Made by a program: the position numbers and the translations under genes. From contig NZ_JAODPB010000009.1 of the NCBI RefSeq assembly GCF_025770735.1, positions 62,001 through 126,000 of the forward strand: a stretch of DNA of 64,000 bases, written 5' to 3'. This stretch comes from Shouchella tritolerans. Lineage in GTDB: Bacteria; Bacillota; Bacilli; Bacillales; Bacillaceae_D. The notes under the pieces are model-generated. The model made no database searches and had not been told where the DNA came from. It saw only the letters and a list, made by a program, of their open reading frames with translations. Below, piece by piece: positions 55,385 through 61,919 of this stretch (the first letter of the stretch is position 1; each line of letters opens with the position of its first letter).

Positions 55385-55557
55385 GCGGCAGAGAGTATTG
55401 GCTAAAGCGTGCAAAGGAGCAAGTGCCCTTTGACTGGAAGCTCCAAAAAAGATTGGAAGAATGGAGCACGGAACAACTAAAGAAACGGGTGCTAATGATA
55501 GAGCAAGCCTTTGCTGATGCATTTGAAGAAGATGACGAAGAGGATGATGACCTATGA
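55381..55557 (+). CDS. Hypothetical phage protein with acidic tail
   Basis: A 58-residue protein, basic and aromatic at the front (MSGREYWLKRAKEQVPFDW) and ending in a run of Asp/Glu. A GAGTGG close before ATG 55381 and ATGA coupling to the micro-gene support this start over the long frame to 55213. Its stop overlaps the next ATG. Confidence 0.65.
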   Translation: MSGREYWLKRAKEQVPFDWKLQKRLEEWSTEQLKKRVLMIEQAFADAFEEDDEEDDDL

Positions 55558-55661
55558 CAGAGACACAACGAGCATTAAAAGAGTTCTTGTCCTATCTGCC
55601 TGAATCTCTTCATCCAAAGCTTTTAGCAGCTTTAGAGCAGGTGAAGGAGGGGAGAAAGTGA
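55554..55661 (+). CDS. 35-residue phage micro-gene
   Basis: MTETQRALKEFLSYLPESLH start, helical. ATGA overlap with the gene before and GTGA overlap with the gene after. It has no strong ribosome site of its own, so it depends on coupling. It carries the ribosome site of the next gene (GGAGGGGAG) in its last codons. Confidence 0.6.
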   Translation: MTETQRALKEFLSYLPESLHPKLLAALEQVKEGRK

Positions 55662-55897
55662 GTGAATTACCCGCAACATCGCAACGAGTCTTGGAAACCA
55701 TCGAACGCCAGCTACGCGCTCAAAACAGCAAAGGACTAGCCGAGTATGGGCAAACGATTGATGACGCCCAGGGCTATGACTGGATGGCGGAAGCCCTGTC
55801 CGAATGTATCGACGCTATGCAGTATATGGCGCGATACACTCTGGAAATGGAAGAAGAAAACAAACGTCTTAAAAAGCTTCTCAGCGAAAAGAACTAA
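55658..55897 (+). CDS. Phage protein resembling a MazG-like fragment
   Basis: A 79-residue helical protein. EYGQTIDDAQGYDWMAEALSECIDAMQYMARY resembles the helical core of MazG-like NTP pyrophosphohydrolases (Glu/Asp spacing), but the domain is short. GTG start overlapping the previous stop, with GGAGG upstream. Fold link is tentative. Confidence 0.65.
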   Translation: MSELPATSQRVLETIERQLRAQNSKGLAEYGQTIDDAQGYDWMAEALSECIDAMQYMARYTLEMEEENKRLKKLLSEKN

Positions 55898-55939
55898 CGC
55901 AGTGTTTTAGCCTAATGAGTCTGTTGTCTATATAACAAA

Positions 55940-55960
55940 GCGGGCGGAGATACCGCCTGC
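55940..55960 (+). other. Hairpin before the exported small protein gene
   Basis: Eight-bp GC-rich stem GCGGGCGG/CCGCCTGC (one G-U) with 5-nt loop agata, 28 nt before the ATG at 55988. One of several such hairpins between early genes. Confidence 0.55.
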
Positions 55961-55987
55961 TCACTAACTAAATTGGAGGAACCAAAC

Positions 55988-56245
55988 ATGAGTCTATTGC
56001 TTGCTGCATCACTACTTTGCGGAGTCCCTAGTTTGTCGGATGCTCCCACCTATACACTGACCGAGATCGGGCAGCATGAGCTTGGCTATGCAACATATAC
56101 CTTTGCATCAGAGTCGGACGAAATTACCCTCTCAGAGGACTATATAAGCGATTTTATGGCTGTTGGTCGTGAGTACGTGTTTTTCATCGATCATAGCGAA
56201 GAAGACATCTACGACGGAATTTTGGGCGTTTATCCAGTCTACTAG
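55988..56245 (+). CDS. Hypothetical phage protein with a possible signal peptide
   Basis: An 85-residue protein. Its start MSLLLAASLLCGVPSLSDA is hydrophobic like a signal peptide, followed by an acidic domain (EITLSEDYISDF, FIDHSEEDIYDG). Positive residues before the hydrophobic part are lacking, so export is uncertain. TTGGAGGAACC upstream sets ATG 55988. Confidence 0.7.
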   Translation: MSLLLAASLLCGVPSLSDAPTYTLTEIGQHELGYATYTFASESDEITLSEDYISDFMAVGREYVFFIDHSEEDIYDGILGVYPVY

Positions 56246-56256
56246 GGGGATTCGAA

Positions 56257-56553
56257 ATGGATGAAATATACGAAATACCTGATTCTGTTCATGATCTGTT
56301 TCAGGAGGTAGCTGCAAATGGAGAAGCTCATTACAGAATCATCAACACCAACGAAGGCATGGACATGGATAACGTAGAGTCAATGGCACATTTCCTTTAT
56401 TGCGTGGAGGTGCCAGAAGAGTTTGTTGAGCGGGACGATTACACTCAAGTCATATTAAAACATCCAGATTACGACAAGAAGATAGTTGTTGATGCAGGAG
56501 GATTAGGAGACTTTAATTCACACAGTTTTGATTGCAAATGGTATGAAGAGTAA
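56257..56553 (+). CDS. Hypothetical acidic phage protein
   Basis: A 98-residue acidic protein (MDEIYEIPDSVHDLFQEV start, SHSFDCKWYEE end). GGGGG lies about 8 nt upstream. No family recognised. 11 nt after the previous gene. Confidence 0.72.
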   Translation: MDEIYEIPDSVHDLFQEVAANGEAHYRIINTNEGMDMDNVESMAHFLYCVEVPEEFVERDDYTQVILKHPDYDKKIVVDAGGLGDFNSHSFDCKWYEE

Positions 56554-56563
56554 CTAAATATAG

Positions 56564-56586
56564 GGCGGCTCCTGCCGCCAAGGAGG
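56564..56586 (+). promoter_or_regulatory. SD-adjacent hairpin with anti-SD loop (copy 1)
   Basis: GGCGGC (56564-56569)-TCCT-GCCGCC (56574-56579) is a perfect 6-bp stem, and AAGGAGG (56580-56586), the ribosome site of the next gene, begins directly after it. The CUCCU in the loop could pair with AGGAG. See copy 2 at 56804-56826. Confidence 0.65.
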
Positions 56587-56593
56587 ATGTTTA

Positions 56594-56803
56594 ATGGTCA
56601 AATGTAAAGCTTGCGAAGACGAATTTTATTGGAACGATCAATTGGTCGTGGTGAACGATCATTATTACCACAAAGATTGCGTTACTCTTTACCCGGCAGG
56701 CTTCGTTGCTTTTTTGGACGATGATTTTTTAGGCGAAACAGAAAACGAGGATGGACAAACCGCCTATGAAGTCTTAGACGAAGAAGACTTATTAGAAGAT
56801 TAA
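56594..56803 (+). CDS. Small zinc-ribbon-like phage protein
   Basis: A 69-residue acidic protein. Cys pair VKCKACEDEFYW and YYHKDCVTLY (C-x2-C ... H-x2-C) suggest one zinc site. C-terminal half is acidic (EDGQTAYEVLDEEDLL). AAGGAGG 7 nt upstream follows hairpin copy 1. Confidence 0.75.
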   Translation: MVKCKACEDEFYWNDQLVVVNDHYYHKDCVTLYPAGFVAFLDDDFLGETENEDGQTAYEVLDEEDLLED

Positions 56804-56826
56804 GCGGCTCCTGCCGCCAAAGGAGG
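56804..56826 (+). promoter_or_regulatory. SD-adjacent hairpin with anti-SD loop (copy 2)
   Basis: GCGGC (56804-56808)-TCCT-GCCGC (56813-56817), then AAAGGAGG (ending 56826). From 56803 it is nearly identical to copy 1 (GCGGCTCCTGCCGCC then A, A, then GGAGG), directly after the stop codon of the zinc-ribbon gene. Confidence 0.65.
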
Positions 56827-56834
56827 AAATAACA

Positions 56835-57176
56835 TTGACTATTCCCGTAATCGTGTTTAAGAGCAAATCAAAAGAAGATCGGTACTTGGCTTTAAGCCCT
56901 GACGCTGGTGATTGGAGCGACCCGGACTTGGATGTCTCTATTGAGGACATAGAGCGTGCAAGGATGATTGTTAGGGACGATTTAACAAAGCCGGATGAAA
57001 CGGACGTCGAAGAATGTAGACGCTTTTCCACTGCCTTTAAAAAGGCGATGCGCAAAATCTATGGATATGATACCCCTATCTCTTTTGACGTCGAACTCTG
57101 GCTAAAGCATTACGAGCCAGTGAACATTGAGCTAACACAAGAGCAGTTCGAAGCGGCAAAAGAATGGGACGAGTAA
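56835..57176 (+). CDS. Hypothetical phage protein
   Basis: A 113-residue protein with TTG start (MTIPVIVFKSKSKEDR) and AAAGGAGG 8 nt upstream. Mixed charged helical; ends ELTQEQFEAAKEWDE. Family not recognised. Confidence 0.72.
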   Translation: MTIPVIVFKSKSKEDRYLALSPDAGDWSDPDLDVSIEDIERARMIVRDDLTKPDETDVEECRRFSTAFKKAMRKIYGYDTPISFDVELWLKHYEPVNIELTQEQFEAAKEWDE

Positions 57177-57189
57177 AGGAGGCTATAAC

Positions 57190-57378
57190 ATGAATACAAG
57201 TGTTAATGATGCACAGGTGACGATCTTGGTCGAGATTGACGGCCAAGTCCACCTGACAGCGATGGAAAAGGAAAAATACGAAGCCGTGACATTTTTGGCT
57301 AAAAATAGCGTAGTGGGTGTTATCCCTACGGGAAAAAGCCAAGCGGAGTTGAACGAATTTTTAGGATACGGAGGGTAA
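57190..57378 (+). CDS. Hypothetical phage protein
   Basis: A 62-residue protein (MNTSVNDAQVTILVEI start). AAAGGAGG lies 9 nt upstream. Ends with GYGG; stop is 4 nt before the next GTG start. No family recognised. Confidence 0.72.
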   Translation: MNTSVNDAQVTILVEIDGQVHLTAMEKEKYEAVTFLAKNSVVGVIPTGKSQAELNEFLGYGG

Positions 57379-57382
57379 TGTA

Positions 57383-57802
57383 GTGGATGTAGACAGCTTG
57401 TATGATTACGACGAAAACGATGTCAAGTTGTGTTGGGATATGGAACTAGCGGAAAAAATAATGGGTTGGAAAGTTGTTTGTGATAACGACAACCGCCCTG
57501 TATCGGTTTATGACGAAGTGAACGAAACGTCATATTTCATAGGGTCATATGACCAACGCGAATGGTCGCCCGTGCAAAATATCGAACAAGCATTTCAAGT
57601 GCTTGAAAAGGTTAACTGTGCATGGCAAATACGGTCGTCTGAGGAAGGTTATCGCGTGTGCTTGCAGGCGCATAACCCTGAGCTTCGGCCATCCGTAAGG
57701 CAAATTCAGATGGAAGAAGAAACGCTCGCGGATGCCATTTGCCAAGCGGTATTAGCCATTCCTGATTCGTATCTTACTTTGAGAGAGGATGTTGAACAAT
57801 GA
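57383..57802 (+). CDS. Phage ABA-sandwich domain protein
   Basis: A 139-residue protein. AEKIMGWKVV, YDQREWSPVQNIEQAFQVLEKV, and LADAICQAVLAI match the ABA-sandwich phage family, of unknown function. GTG start with GGAGGG 10 nt upstream; overlaps the YopX gene by 4 nt (ATGA). Confidence 0.85.
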   Translation: MDVDSLYDYDENDVKLCWDMELAEKIMGWKVVCDNDNRPVSVYDEVNETSYFIGSYDQREWSPVQNIEQAFQVLEKVNCAWQIRSSEEGYRVCLQAHNPELRPSVRQIQMEEETLADAICQAVLAIPDSYLTLREDVEQ

Positions 57803-58134
57803 GAGAAATCGAATTTCGCGGTTACGACGGTGCGGAGTGGGTATACGGCACCGCTGTTAATTACGACAAGTATACAAACACTTGGTATCTGTTAGAACAT
57901 GGAGGACCGGATGACGATTGGATACCAGTGGGTCGAGTAGGTCAATATACCGGACTAAAGGATAAAGACGACGACAAAATTTATGAGGGGGACTATTTAA
58001 GCGATGACGAAAATTTTGACTGGAAAGTAATCTTTAAAGACGGAGCGTATTATGCAGAAAGCAATGAATTGATGGCGATTCGTCTCCTGTCAGAAGTAAA
58101 TCTGCATTGCCAAGTTGCAGAAGTTATTTACTAG
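57799..58134 (+). CDS. YopX family phage protein
   Basis: A 111-residue protein of the YopX family: MREIEFRGYDGAEWVYG start, QYTGLKDKDDDKIYEGDYL core. Role unknown, common in Firmicute prophages. ATGA overlap with the gene before. Confidence 0.9.
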   Translation: MREIEFRGYDGAEWVYGTAVNYDKYTNTWYLLEHGGPDDDWIPVGRVGQYTGLKDKDDDKIYEGDYLSDDENFDWKVIFKDGAYYAESNELMAIRLLSEVNLHCQVAEVIY

Positions 58135-58156
58135 GCCTATAAGGAGGGGAAACGGA

Positions 58157-58375
58157 ATGGCTGCTTTAAGATTAAGTTTTGGAGATATATTAATTAATCA
58201 CTCTGCAAGTGAGAGAAATCCTATAAGGAAATCTGTTTTCGTAAGAAGAACACATAAAGGCATCATGTGCACAGATATGAAAGGTAATTTCTGGGATATT
58301 CAAAATAGTGCCGTGGATGATGGAAGAATTGAAAAGGTTGGCAGTGTTATAGCTAGCAAGGCCACTACTGTATAG
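58157..58375 (+). CDS. Hypothetical phage protein
   Basis: A 72-residue basic, beta-rich protein (MAALRLSFGDILINHS start, ASKATTV end). AAGGAGGGG lies 7 nt upstream and sets ATG 58157 over the longer frame from 58115. No family recognised. Confidence 0.75.
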   Translation: MAALRLSFGDILINHSASERNPIRKSVFVRRTHKGIMCTDMKGNFWDIQNSAVDDGRIEKVGSVIASKATTV

Positions 58376-58386
58376 GAGGAACCCAA

Positions 58387-58548
58387 ATGTGGATAGTCGT
58401 CCGAGAATGGAGCGACCGAGAAGTGGAAGTTAACGAATTTGAGAAAAGAGAGGAAGCGGAATATTTTTTTGAAGAATGGTTGGCTCTTGGTACTGCCAAA
58501 ATGTATCTAGCAAAAGTTGAAAAGGTAAAGGAGGAACGGAATGGCTAA
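58387..58548 (+). CDS. 53-residue acidic phage protein
   Basis: MWIVVREWSDREVEVNEFEK start; helical, Glu-rich. AGGAGG lies 7 nt upstream. It carries the ribosome site of the next gene in its last codons and overlaps it by 8 nt. Too short for the track but well supported by spacing. Confidence 0.72.
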   Translation: MWIVVREWSDREVEVNEFEKREEAEYFFEEWLALGTAKMYLAKVEKVKEERNG

Positions 58549-58810
58549 ATACGCCCAAAAATTCGCGGTAGTTGAGGCTATTCAATTTACCGGATATAAC
58601 TTTCAGGAGATAAAAGAGTTTATAGGGGCAAGCCTGTGTGTGCATTGTTCGGCCAACCCAGAACCCTATATCACGTTTAAGAGGAATATCTTTGGTGTCA
58701 CCGCTCACGCGAACAAAGGTGACTATATCACAGGGGACTCATTCGCGGGCTTCAACGTCCACGAAAAGGAAGCTTTTGAACAGAATTATTTGAAAGTAGA
58801 AGAAGTATAG
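58541..58810 (+). CDS. Small phage protein (PGDYI-like)
   Basis: An 89-residue protein. MAKYAQKFAVVEAIQFTG at the front and ANKGDYITGDSFAGFNVHEKEAFEQNY at the back match a widespread small phage family of unknown function. AAAGGAGG lies 7 nt upstream. Followed by a hairpin. Confidence 0.82.
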   Translation: MAKYAQKFAVVEAIQFTGYNFQEIKEFIGASLCVHCSANPEPYITFKRNIFGVTAHANKGDYITGDSFAGFNVHEKEAFEQNYLKVEEV

Positions 58811-58820
58811 GTATCTCACT

Positions 58821-58837
58821 CCCCGCCCTGTGCGGGG
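58821..58837 (+). repeat. Duplicated hairpin (copy 1)
   Basis: CCCCGC-cctgt-GCGGGG, perfect 6-bp stem, 10 nt after a stop codon and 14 nt before AGGAGGTG. The same 17-nt sequence recurs at 59091-59107. Confidence 0.8.
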
Positions 58838-58857
58838 TAATAATAGGAGGTGTAAAG

Positions 58858-59085
58858 ATGGACATCCCATCAGACGAGACGCTAAAACGTATGTGCGAAA
58901 ACGGCTATAAAAAAGCTTTGTCTCGTTACATCAACCAACACGAGTTGGATGCTAATAGATATAAAAGATGGATTGAAGAAGCAGAGAATGATTTAAAAAG
59001 GTATAAAAGCTCGTTAGTGTCCATAGAACGTAATCTTCTTGAGGACAGAGACACCTTGAAGAGAATTGAAGAGTTAGGTTTGTGA
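58858..59085 (+). CDS. Coiled-coil phage protein
   Basis: A 75-residue, highly charged helix (MDIPSDETLKRMCENGYKKA start; KRWIEEAENDLKRYKSS). AGGAGGTG lies 8 nt before ATG. Framed by the two copies of the hairpin. Confidence 0.72.
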   Translation: MDIPSDETLKRMCENGYKKALSRYINQHELDANRYKRWIEEAENDLKRYKSSLVSIERNLLEDRDTLKRIEELGL

Positions 59086-59090
59086 TTTAT

Positions 59091-59107
59091 CCCCGCCCTG
59101 TGCGGGG
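59091..59107 (+). repeat. Duplicated hairpin (copy 2)
   Basis: Exact 17-nt copy of 58821-58837, 5 nt after the stop codon. From here to 59307, about 200 bp, I see no supported gene, only a GGGAGA/TCTCCC stem near 59131-59148 and the CGAACA/TGTTCG repeat at 59169-59193. Confidence 0.8.
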
Positions 59108-59307
59108 CATCACCTTTAGTAAAGTCGTATAGGGAGAGCTTCTTTCTCCCTTTCTTCTACCCGAAAATCGAACATACGTACTTATTTTGTTCGCCAATGC
59201 GCGCAATTTTGCTCGCATTTATACATGACAAAAAGGAGCTGATCCGCTTTGGTTCGCGCCCCTCCTTCCTGATATTGTATACGACTTATGCAATAGGCAG
59301 TGTGGAT

Positions 59308-59517
59308 TTATTCATTTTCATCAAAGTAGATTAAGTCGTTTACATCAACGTCAAAAAGCTTGCAAAGCTTGTAAATTGTCTCAAATGCAATTGTTGTAGA
59401 TTGCTCGTTATAAAGCTTGGAAATTGTGGTGCGGCTTAATCCAGTTTTTTCAGCAACATCTTTTATATTCATTTTGTGTTTAGCCATAAGGACGCGCAAA
59501 TTATTTTTGACGATCAT
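59308..59517 (-). CDS. Small XRE family regulator (leftward)
   Basis: A 69-residue HTH regulator, MIVKNNLRVLMAKHKMNIKDV start. HTH about residues 6-45, with recognition helix SRTTISKLYN. GAGGTG lies 6 nt before ATG 59517. It and the rightward gene at 59662 are paralogues of the Cro/CI type facing away from each other. Confidence 0.88.
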   Translation of the reverse strand: MIVKNNLRVLMAKHKMNIKDVAEKTGLSRTTISKLYNEQSTTIAFETIYKLCKLFDVDVNDLIYFDENE

Positions 59518-59661
59518 CGTAATCACCTCAATCATATTCTGTGTATCATTATACACAAAGGGAGTCAAAATGTAAACACGTGAAAATAAATAACCATCTA
59601 TGTGTTTACAATGATTATATAGAGTGATATAATAACGACATAGGGAGGGAGGTGGAAAATA
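59518..59661. promoter_or_regulatory. Symmetrical divergent promoter and operator region
   Basis: Leftward promoter: TTTACA (59571-59576 minus strand), 17-bp spacer, TATAAT (59548-59553). Rightward promoter: TTTACA (59605-59610), 17-bp spacer, TATAAT (59628-59633). Both -35 boxes lie inside the inverted arms TGTAAACAC (59571-59579)/GTGTTTACA (59602-59610). The leftward -10 lies inside TGTGTAT-catt-ATACACA (59540-59557). Confidence 0.8.
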
Positions 59662-59892
59662 GTGAATTACGTGAACATCAAACTCCTAGAACAAATGGCC
59701 AAAAACAATATGAGGTCGATTAAAGAACTTCACGAAAAGTCCGGGGTATCCCGTACTACGATTTCCGCATTGCTAAACGGCAAAAAGAAAGCCATTCACT
59801 TTGATATTATTGTCCGTTTATGCAAAACACTTAATTGCGATATTGGCGATTTAATCAAGTTGGCTGATAACGATAAAGGAGCCGCTAGCTAG
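59662..59892 (+). CDS. Small XRE family regulator (rightward)
   Basis: A 76-residue HTH regulator, GTG start with GGGAGGGAGGTGG upstream. HTH with SRTTISALLNGKKK, same recognition helix start as the gene at 59308. C-terminal half NCDIGDLIKLADND resembles VDVNDLIYFDEN of the other. Probably recognises the same operator half-sites. Confidence 0.88.
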   Translation: MNYVNIKLLEQMAKNNMRSIKELHEKSGVSRTTISALLNGKKKAIHFDIIVRLCKTLNCDIGDLIKLADNDKGAAS

Positions 59893-59948
59893 TGGCTCCG
59901 AGGCGGAAATGATTGGGTGGTTACGGTGAGTATAGTTTTGTTAAGAAA

Positions 59949-59993
59949 GCACAATCTTGTGCCTTCCAAAAAAAGAACGCAATTTTGCGTTCT
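59949..59993 (+). promoter_or_regulatory. Paired hairpins in the antirepressor leader
   Basis: GCACAA-TC-TTGTGC (59949-59962) and AGAACGCAA-TT-TTGCGTTCT (59974-59993, 9-bp perfect stem). The second ends 8 nt before the GGGAG ribosome site of the antirepressor gene. Confidence 0.65.
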
Positions 59994-60017
59994 ACTCATG
60001 AAGGGAGAAAAGAAACT

Positions 60018-60794
60018 ATGAACCAACTAACGAAAATGTTTGAGGGTCATGAATTGCGGATTGTTGAACGAGATGGGGAGCCTTGGTTTGTTGTGAAAGA
60101 TGTATGTAGCATTTTGGAAATCAAAAATAATCGCGACGTTATAGCTCGACTTGATGAAGATGAAAAGGGGGTAGATTTAATCGACACCCTTGGAGGAAAG
60201 CAAAAACTAGCAACTGTTAATGAGTTTGGACTTTACAGCTTAGTTTTATCTAGTCGAAAAGCCGAGGCGAAGGAATTTAAAAGATGGATTACACATGAAG
60301 TTATTCCAAGCATCCGCAAAACGGGTTCCTACTCCCTTGAAAAAAATGAGTCTCTTTCGGTAGAAAGCCTCAGTCCAGAATTACAGATGTTTAAACAACT
60401 GTGGGACGGGATGGCAAGAAAAGAGCTTGAAGACGCTAAACGAGATGAACAAATCAAGGGTCTGGAAACTACTGTGACAGTCATCAAAGACACGTTTCTG
60501 CACAAAGATGACAATTGGCGTAAGTCAATTATCCGCATGCTCAATCAAGCGGTTAATAGCTCCAACTACGGACATCAAGAAATTAGACGCAAGAGCTATC
60601 AACTGTTAGAAGAACGAGCGCGGTGCAAGCTCAGCGTACGTCTACTGAATTTGAAAGACAGGTTGGAGGAAAGCGGCGCTACGGCCACAAGAATAAAAGA
60701 GGCTACAAAGCTAGAAGTCATTGAATCTGATGCGCGTCTGAAAGAGATTTACACAACAATTGTCAAAGAATTATCAATCGGAAGTCTTGTATAA
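60018..60794 (+). CDS. Phage antirepressor (BRO-N and ORF6C domains)
   Basis: A 258-residue protein. N-terminal BRO-N domain about residues 1-110 (ELRIVERDGEPWFVVKDVCSILEI, GLYSLVLSSRKAEAKEFKRWITHEVIPSIRKTG). A helical C-terminal ORF6C-type domain follows. Such proteins can bind and counter repressors. Start at 60018 (GGGAG upstream). It follows the second HTH switch, so that switch may control it. Confidence 0.88.
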   Translation: MNQLTKMFEGHELRIVERDGEPWFVVKDVCSILEIKNNRDVIARLDEDEKGVDLIDTLGGKQKLATVNEFGLYSLVLSSRKAEAKEFKRWITHEVIPSIRKTGSYSLEKNESLSVESLSPELQMFKQLWDGMARKELEDAKRDEQIKGLETTVTVIKDTFLHKDDNWRKSIIRMLNQAVNSSNYGHQEIRRKSYQLLEERARCKLSVRLLNLKDRLEESGATATRIKEATKLEVIESDARLKEIYTTIVKELSIGSLV

Positions 60795-60806
60795 GGAGGG
60801 TTTAAC

Positions 60807-61028
60807 ATGCTTAGACGAACATTATTGCAAACTAAAGATGGAGAAGCATCAATTGAAATTTCAAACTTTAATGGTGGAGTTGATATAACCTTAACGCAAT
60901 ACCAGGTGAATGAAACGGCATCTACTAAAGGGCATACCGTTTACGAGCCTGCATCACAATTAACAGTCATGTTAGAAGAAGATGAGGCGCAAACCATCGC
61001 AAACGCTCTAACAAGTTTTTTGACATAA
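60807..61028 (+). CDS. Hypothetical phage protein
   Basis: A 73-residue protein (MLRRTLLQTKDGEASIEISN start, QTIANALTSFLT end). AAGGAGG 7 nt upstream. No family recognised. Confidence 0.75.
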   Translation: MLRRTLLQTKDGEASIEISNFNGGVDITLTQYQVNETASTKGHTVYEPASQLTVMLEEDEAQTIANALTSFLT

Positions 61029-61078
61029 AAATAGCCACTGCTGACACAGAGGCTAGGTAACAACCGTTACAAATATTA

Positions 61079-61126
61079 GGTACTAACAGTATACCATAAA
61101 ACGTTGCTGTTAGTACACCTTTTTTA
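61079..61126 (+). terminator. Terminator before the replication initiator gene
   Basis: Nine-bp arms TACTAACAG (61081-61089)/CTGTTAGTA (61107-61115) with a 17-nt loop, then CACC and six T. A smaller GTAAC/GTTAC repeat at 61057-61070 precedes. It may separate the regulator block from the replication block. Confidence 0.7.
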
Positions 61127-61154
61127 ACAAATTAGCATTTTTGAGGTGAGAAAA

Positions 61155-61919
61155 ATGGGCATCTTCCGAGTTAGCAAAACATCAAACTATGTCGTCATGA
61201 ACCGGACGGGCCTGAATGATAAACGTCTTTCGTGGAAGGCAAAGGGGTTACTTGCTTATATGCTTTCCATGCCTGACGATTGGACATTTCATGATACAGA
61301 GCTAGAAAAGCACGCCAAGGATGGCCGAGACTCTTTGAAATCAGCAATCAAAGAGTTGAAGGACCATAAATACATGAAGCGGACTAGAAGAAAAGGAGAA
61401 GGCGGCAAGTTTGTTTGGGAAACGGCAGTGTTTGAACAACCATATACGGATTTTCCATCAATGGAGAATCCATTTACGGAAAATCCATCAATGGAAATTC
61501 CATCGATGGAAAACCCGCAACTACTAAGTACTGATATACCAAGTATTGATGTACTAAGTATTGATAAACCAAGTACTGATAAAAAGACCGAGCAGAAACC
61601 TGCTCCTGGTTCTTACTCAACCGAGTTTGAAGAGTTTTGGAAACTCTACCCTCGCAAAGTAGACAAAAAGATGGCTTACCGTAAATGGCGTGAGGTAAGA
61701 AAGAAACACTCTGCACAAGAAATCATGGACGGTTTGGCAGGCTACAAACGCGAGATAGAGCAGAAGAAAACAGCGACCGAGTATATCAAACATGCTAAAA
61801 CGTTCCTGCATAACGAATGTTTTAAAGAATACGAGGGGGGTGCTGAGGTTGCGGAGTCTAGCGGACGCAATGAATACGAAGGGTACAACTTCGATAAAGA
61901 ATTTACCCCAAATTTCTGA
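61155..61919 (+). CDS. Phage replication initiator (helix-turn-helix, DnaD-like)
   Basis: A 254-residue protein. N-terminal winged helix about 1-95 (GIFRVSKTSNYVVMNRTGLNDKRLSWKAKGLL), a central repeat region about 100-145 rich in PSMENP and STDIPS units, and a C-terminal domain (FEEFWKLYPRKVDKKMAYRKW). The gene carries two blocks of 15-bp repeats (61454-61513 and 61525-61584) in the manner of phage origins inside initiator genes. GAGGTG lies 6 nt upstream. Confidence 0.88.
   Translation: MGIFRVSKTSNYVVMNRTGLNDKRLSWKAKGLLAYMLSMPDDWTFHDTELEKHAKDGRDSLKSAIKELKDHKYMKRTRRKGEGGKFVWETAVFEQPYTDFPSMENPFTENPSMEIPSMENPQLLSTDIPSIDVLSIDKPSTDKKTEQKPAPGSYSTEFEEFWKLYPRKVDKKMAYRKWREVRKKHSAQEIMDGLAGYKREIEQKKTATEYIKHAKTFLHNECFKEYEGGAEVAESSGRNEYEGYNFDKEFTPNF
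61454..61584 (+). repeat. Iteron-like repeats inside the initiator gene
   Basis: Block A: four 15-bp units from 61454 (TCCATCAATGGAGAA, then variants; the core CCATCGATGG is a palindrome in unit 4). Block B: four 15-bp units from 61525 (TAAGTACTGATATAC and variants AAGTATTGATGTAC, AAGTATTGATAAAC, AAGTACTGATAAAA). They stay in the reading frame. Likely binding sites for the initiator and the phage origin. Confidence 0.78.

Noticed and set aside
59197-59334. 46-codon frame starting ATG 59197
   Set aside because: No ribosome site and it overlaps the end of the leftward regulator gene.
61454-61584. CRISPR-like array
   Set aside because: Repeats are 15 bp, contiguous and in the reading frame of the initiator, with no spacers.
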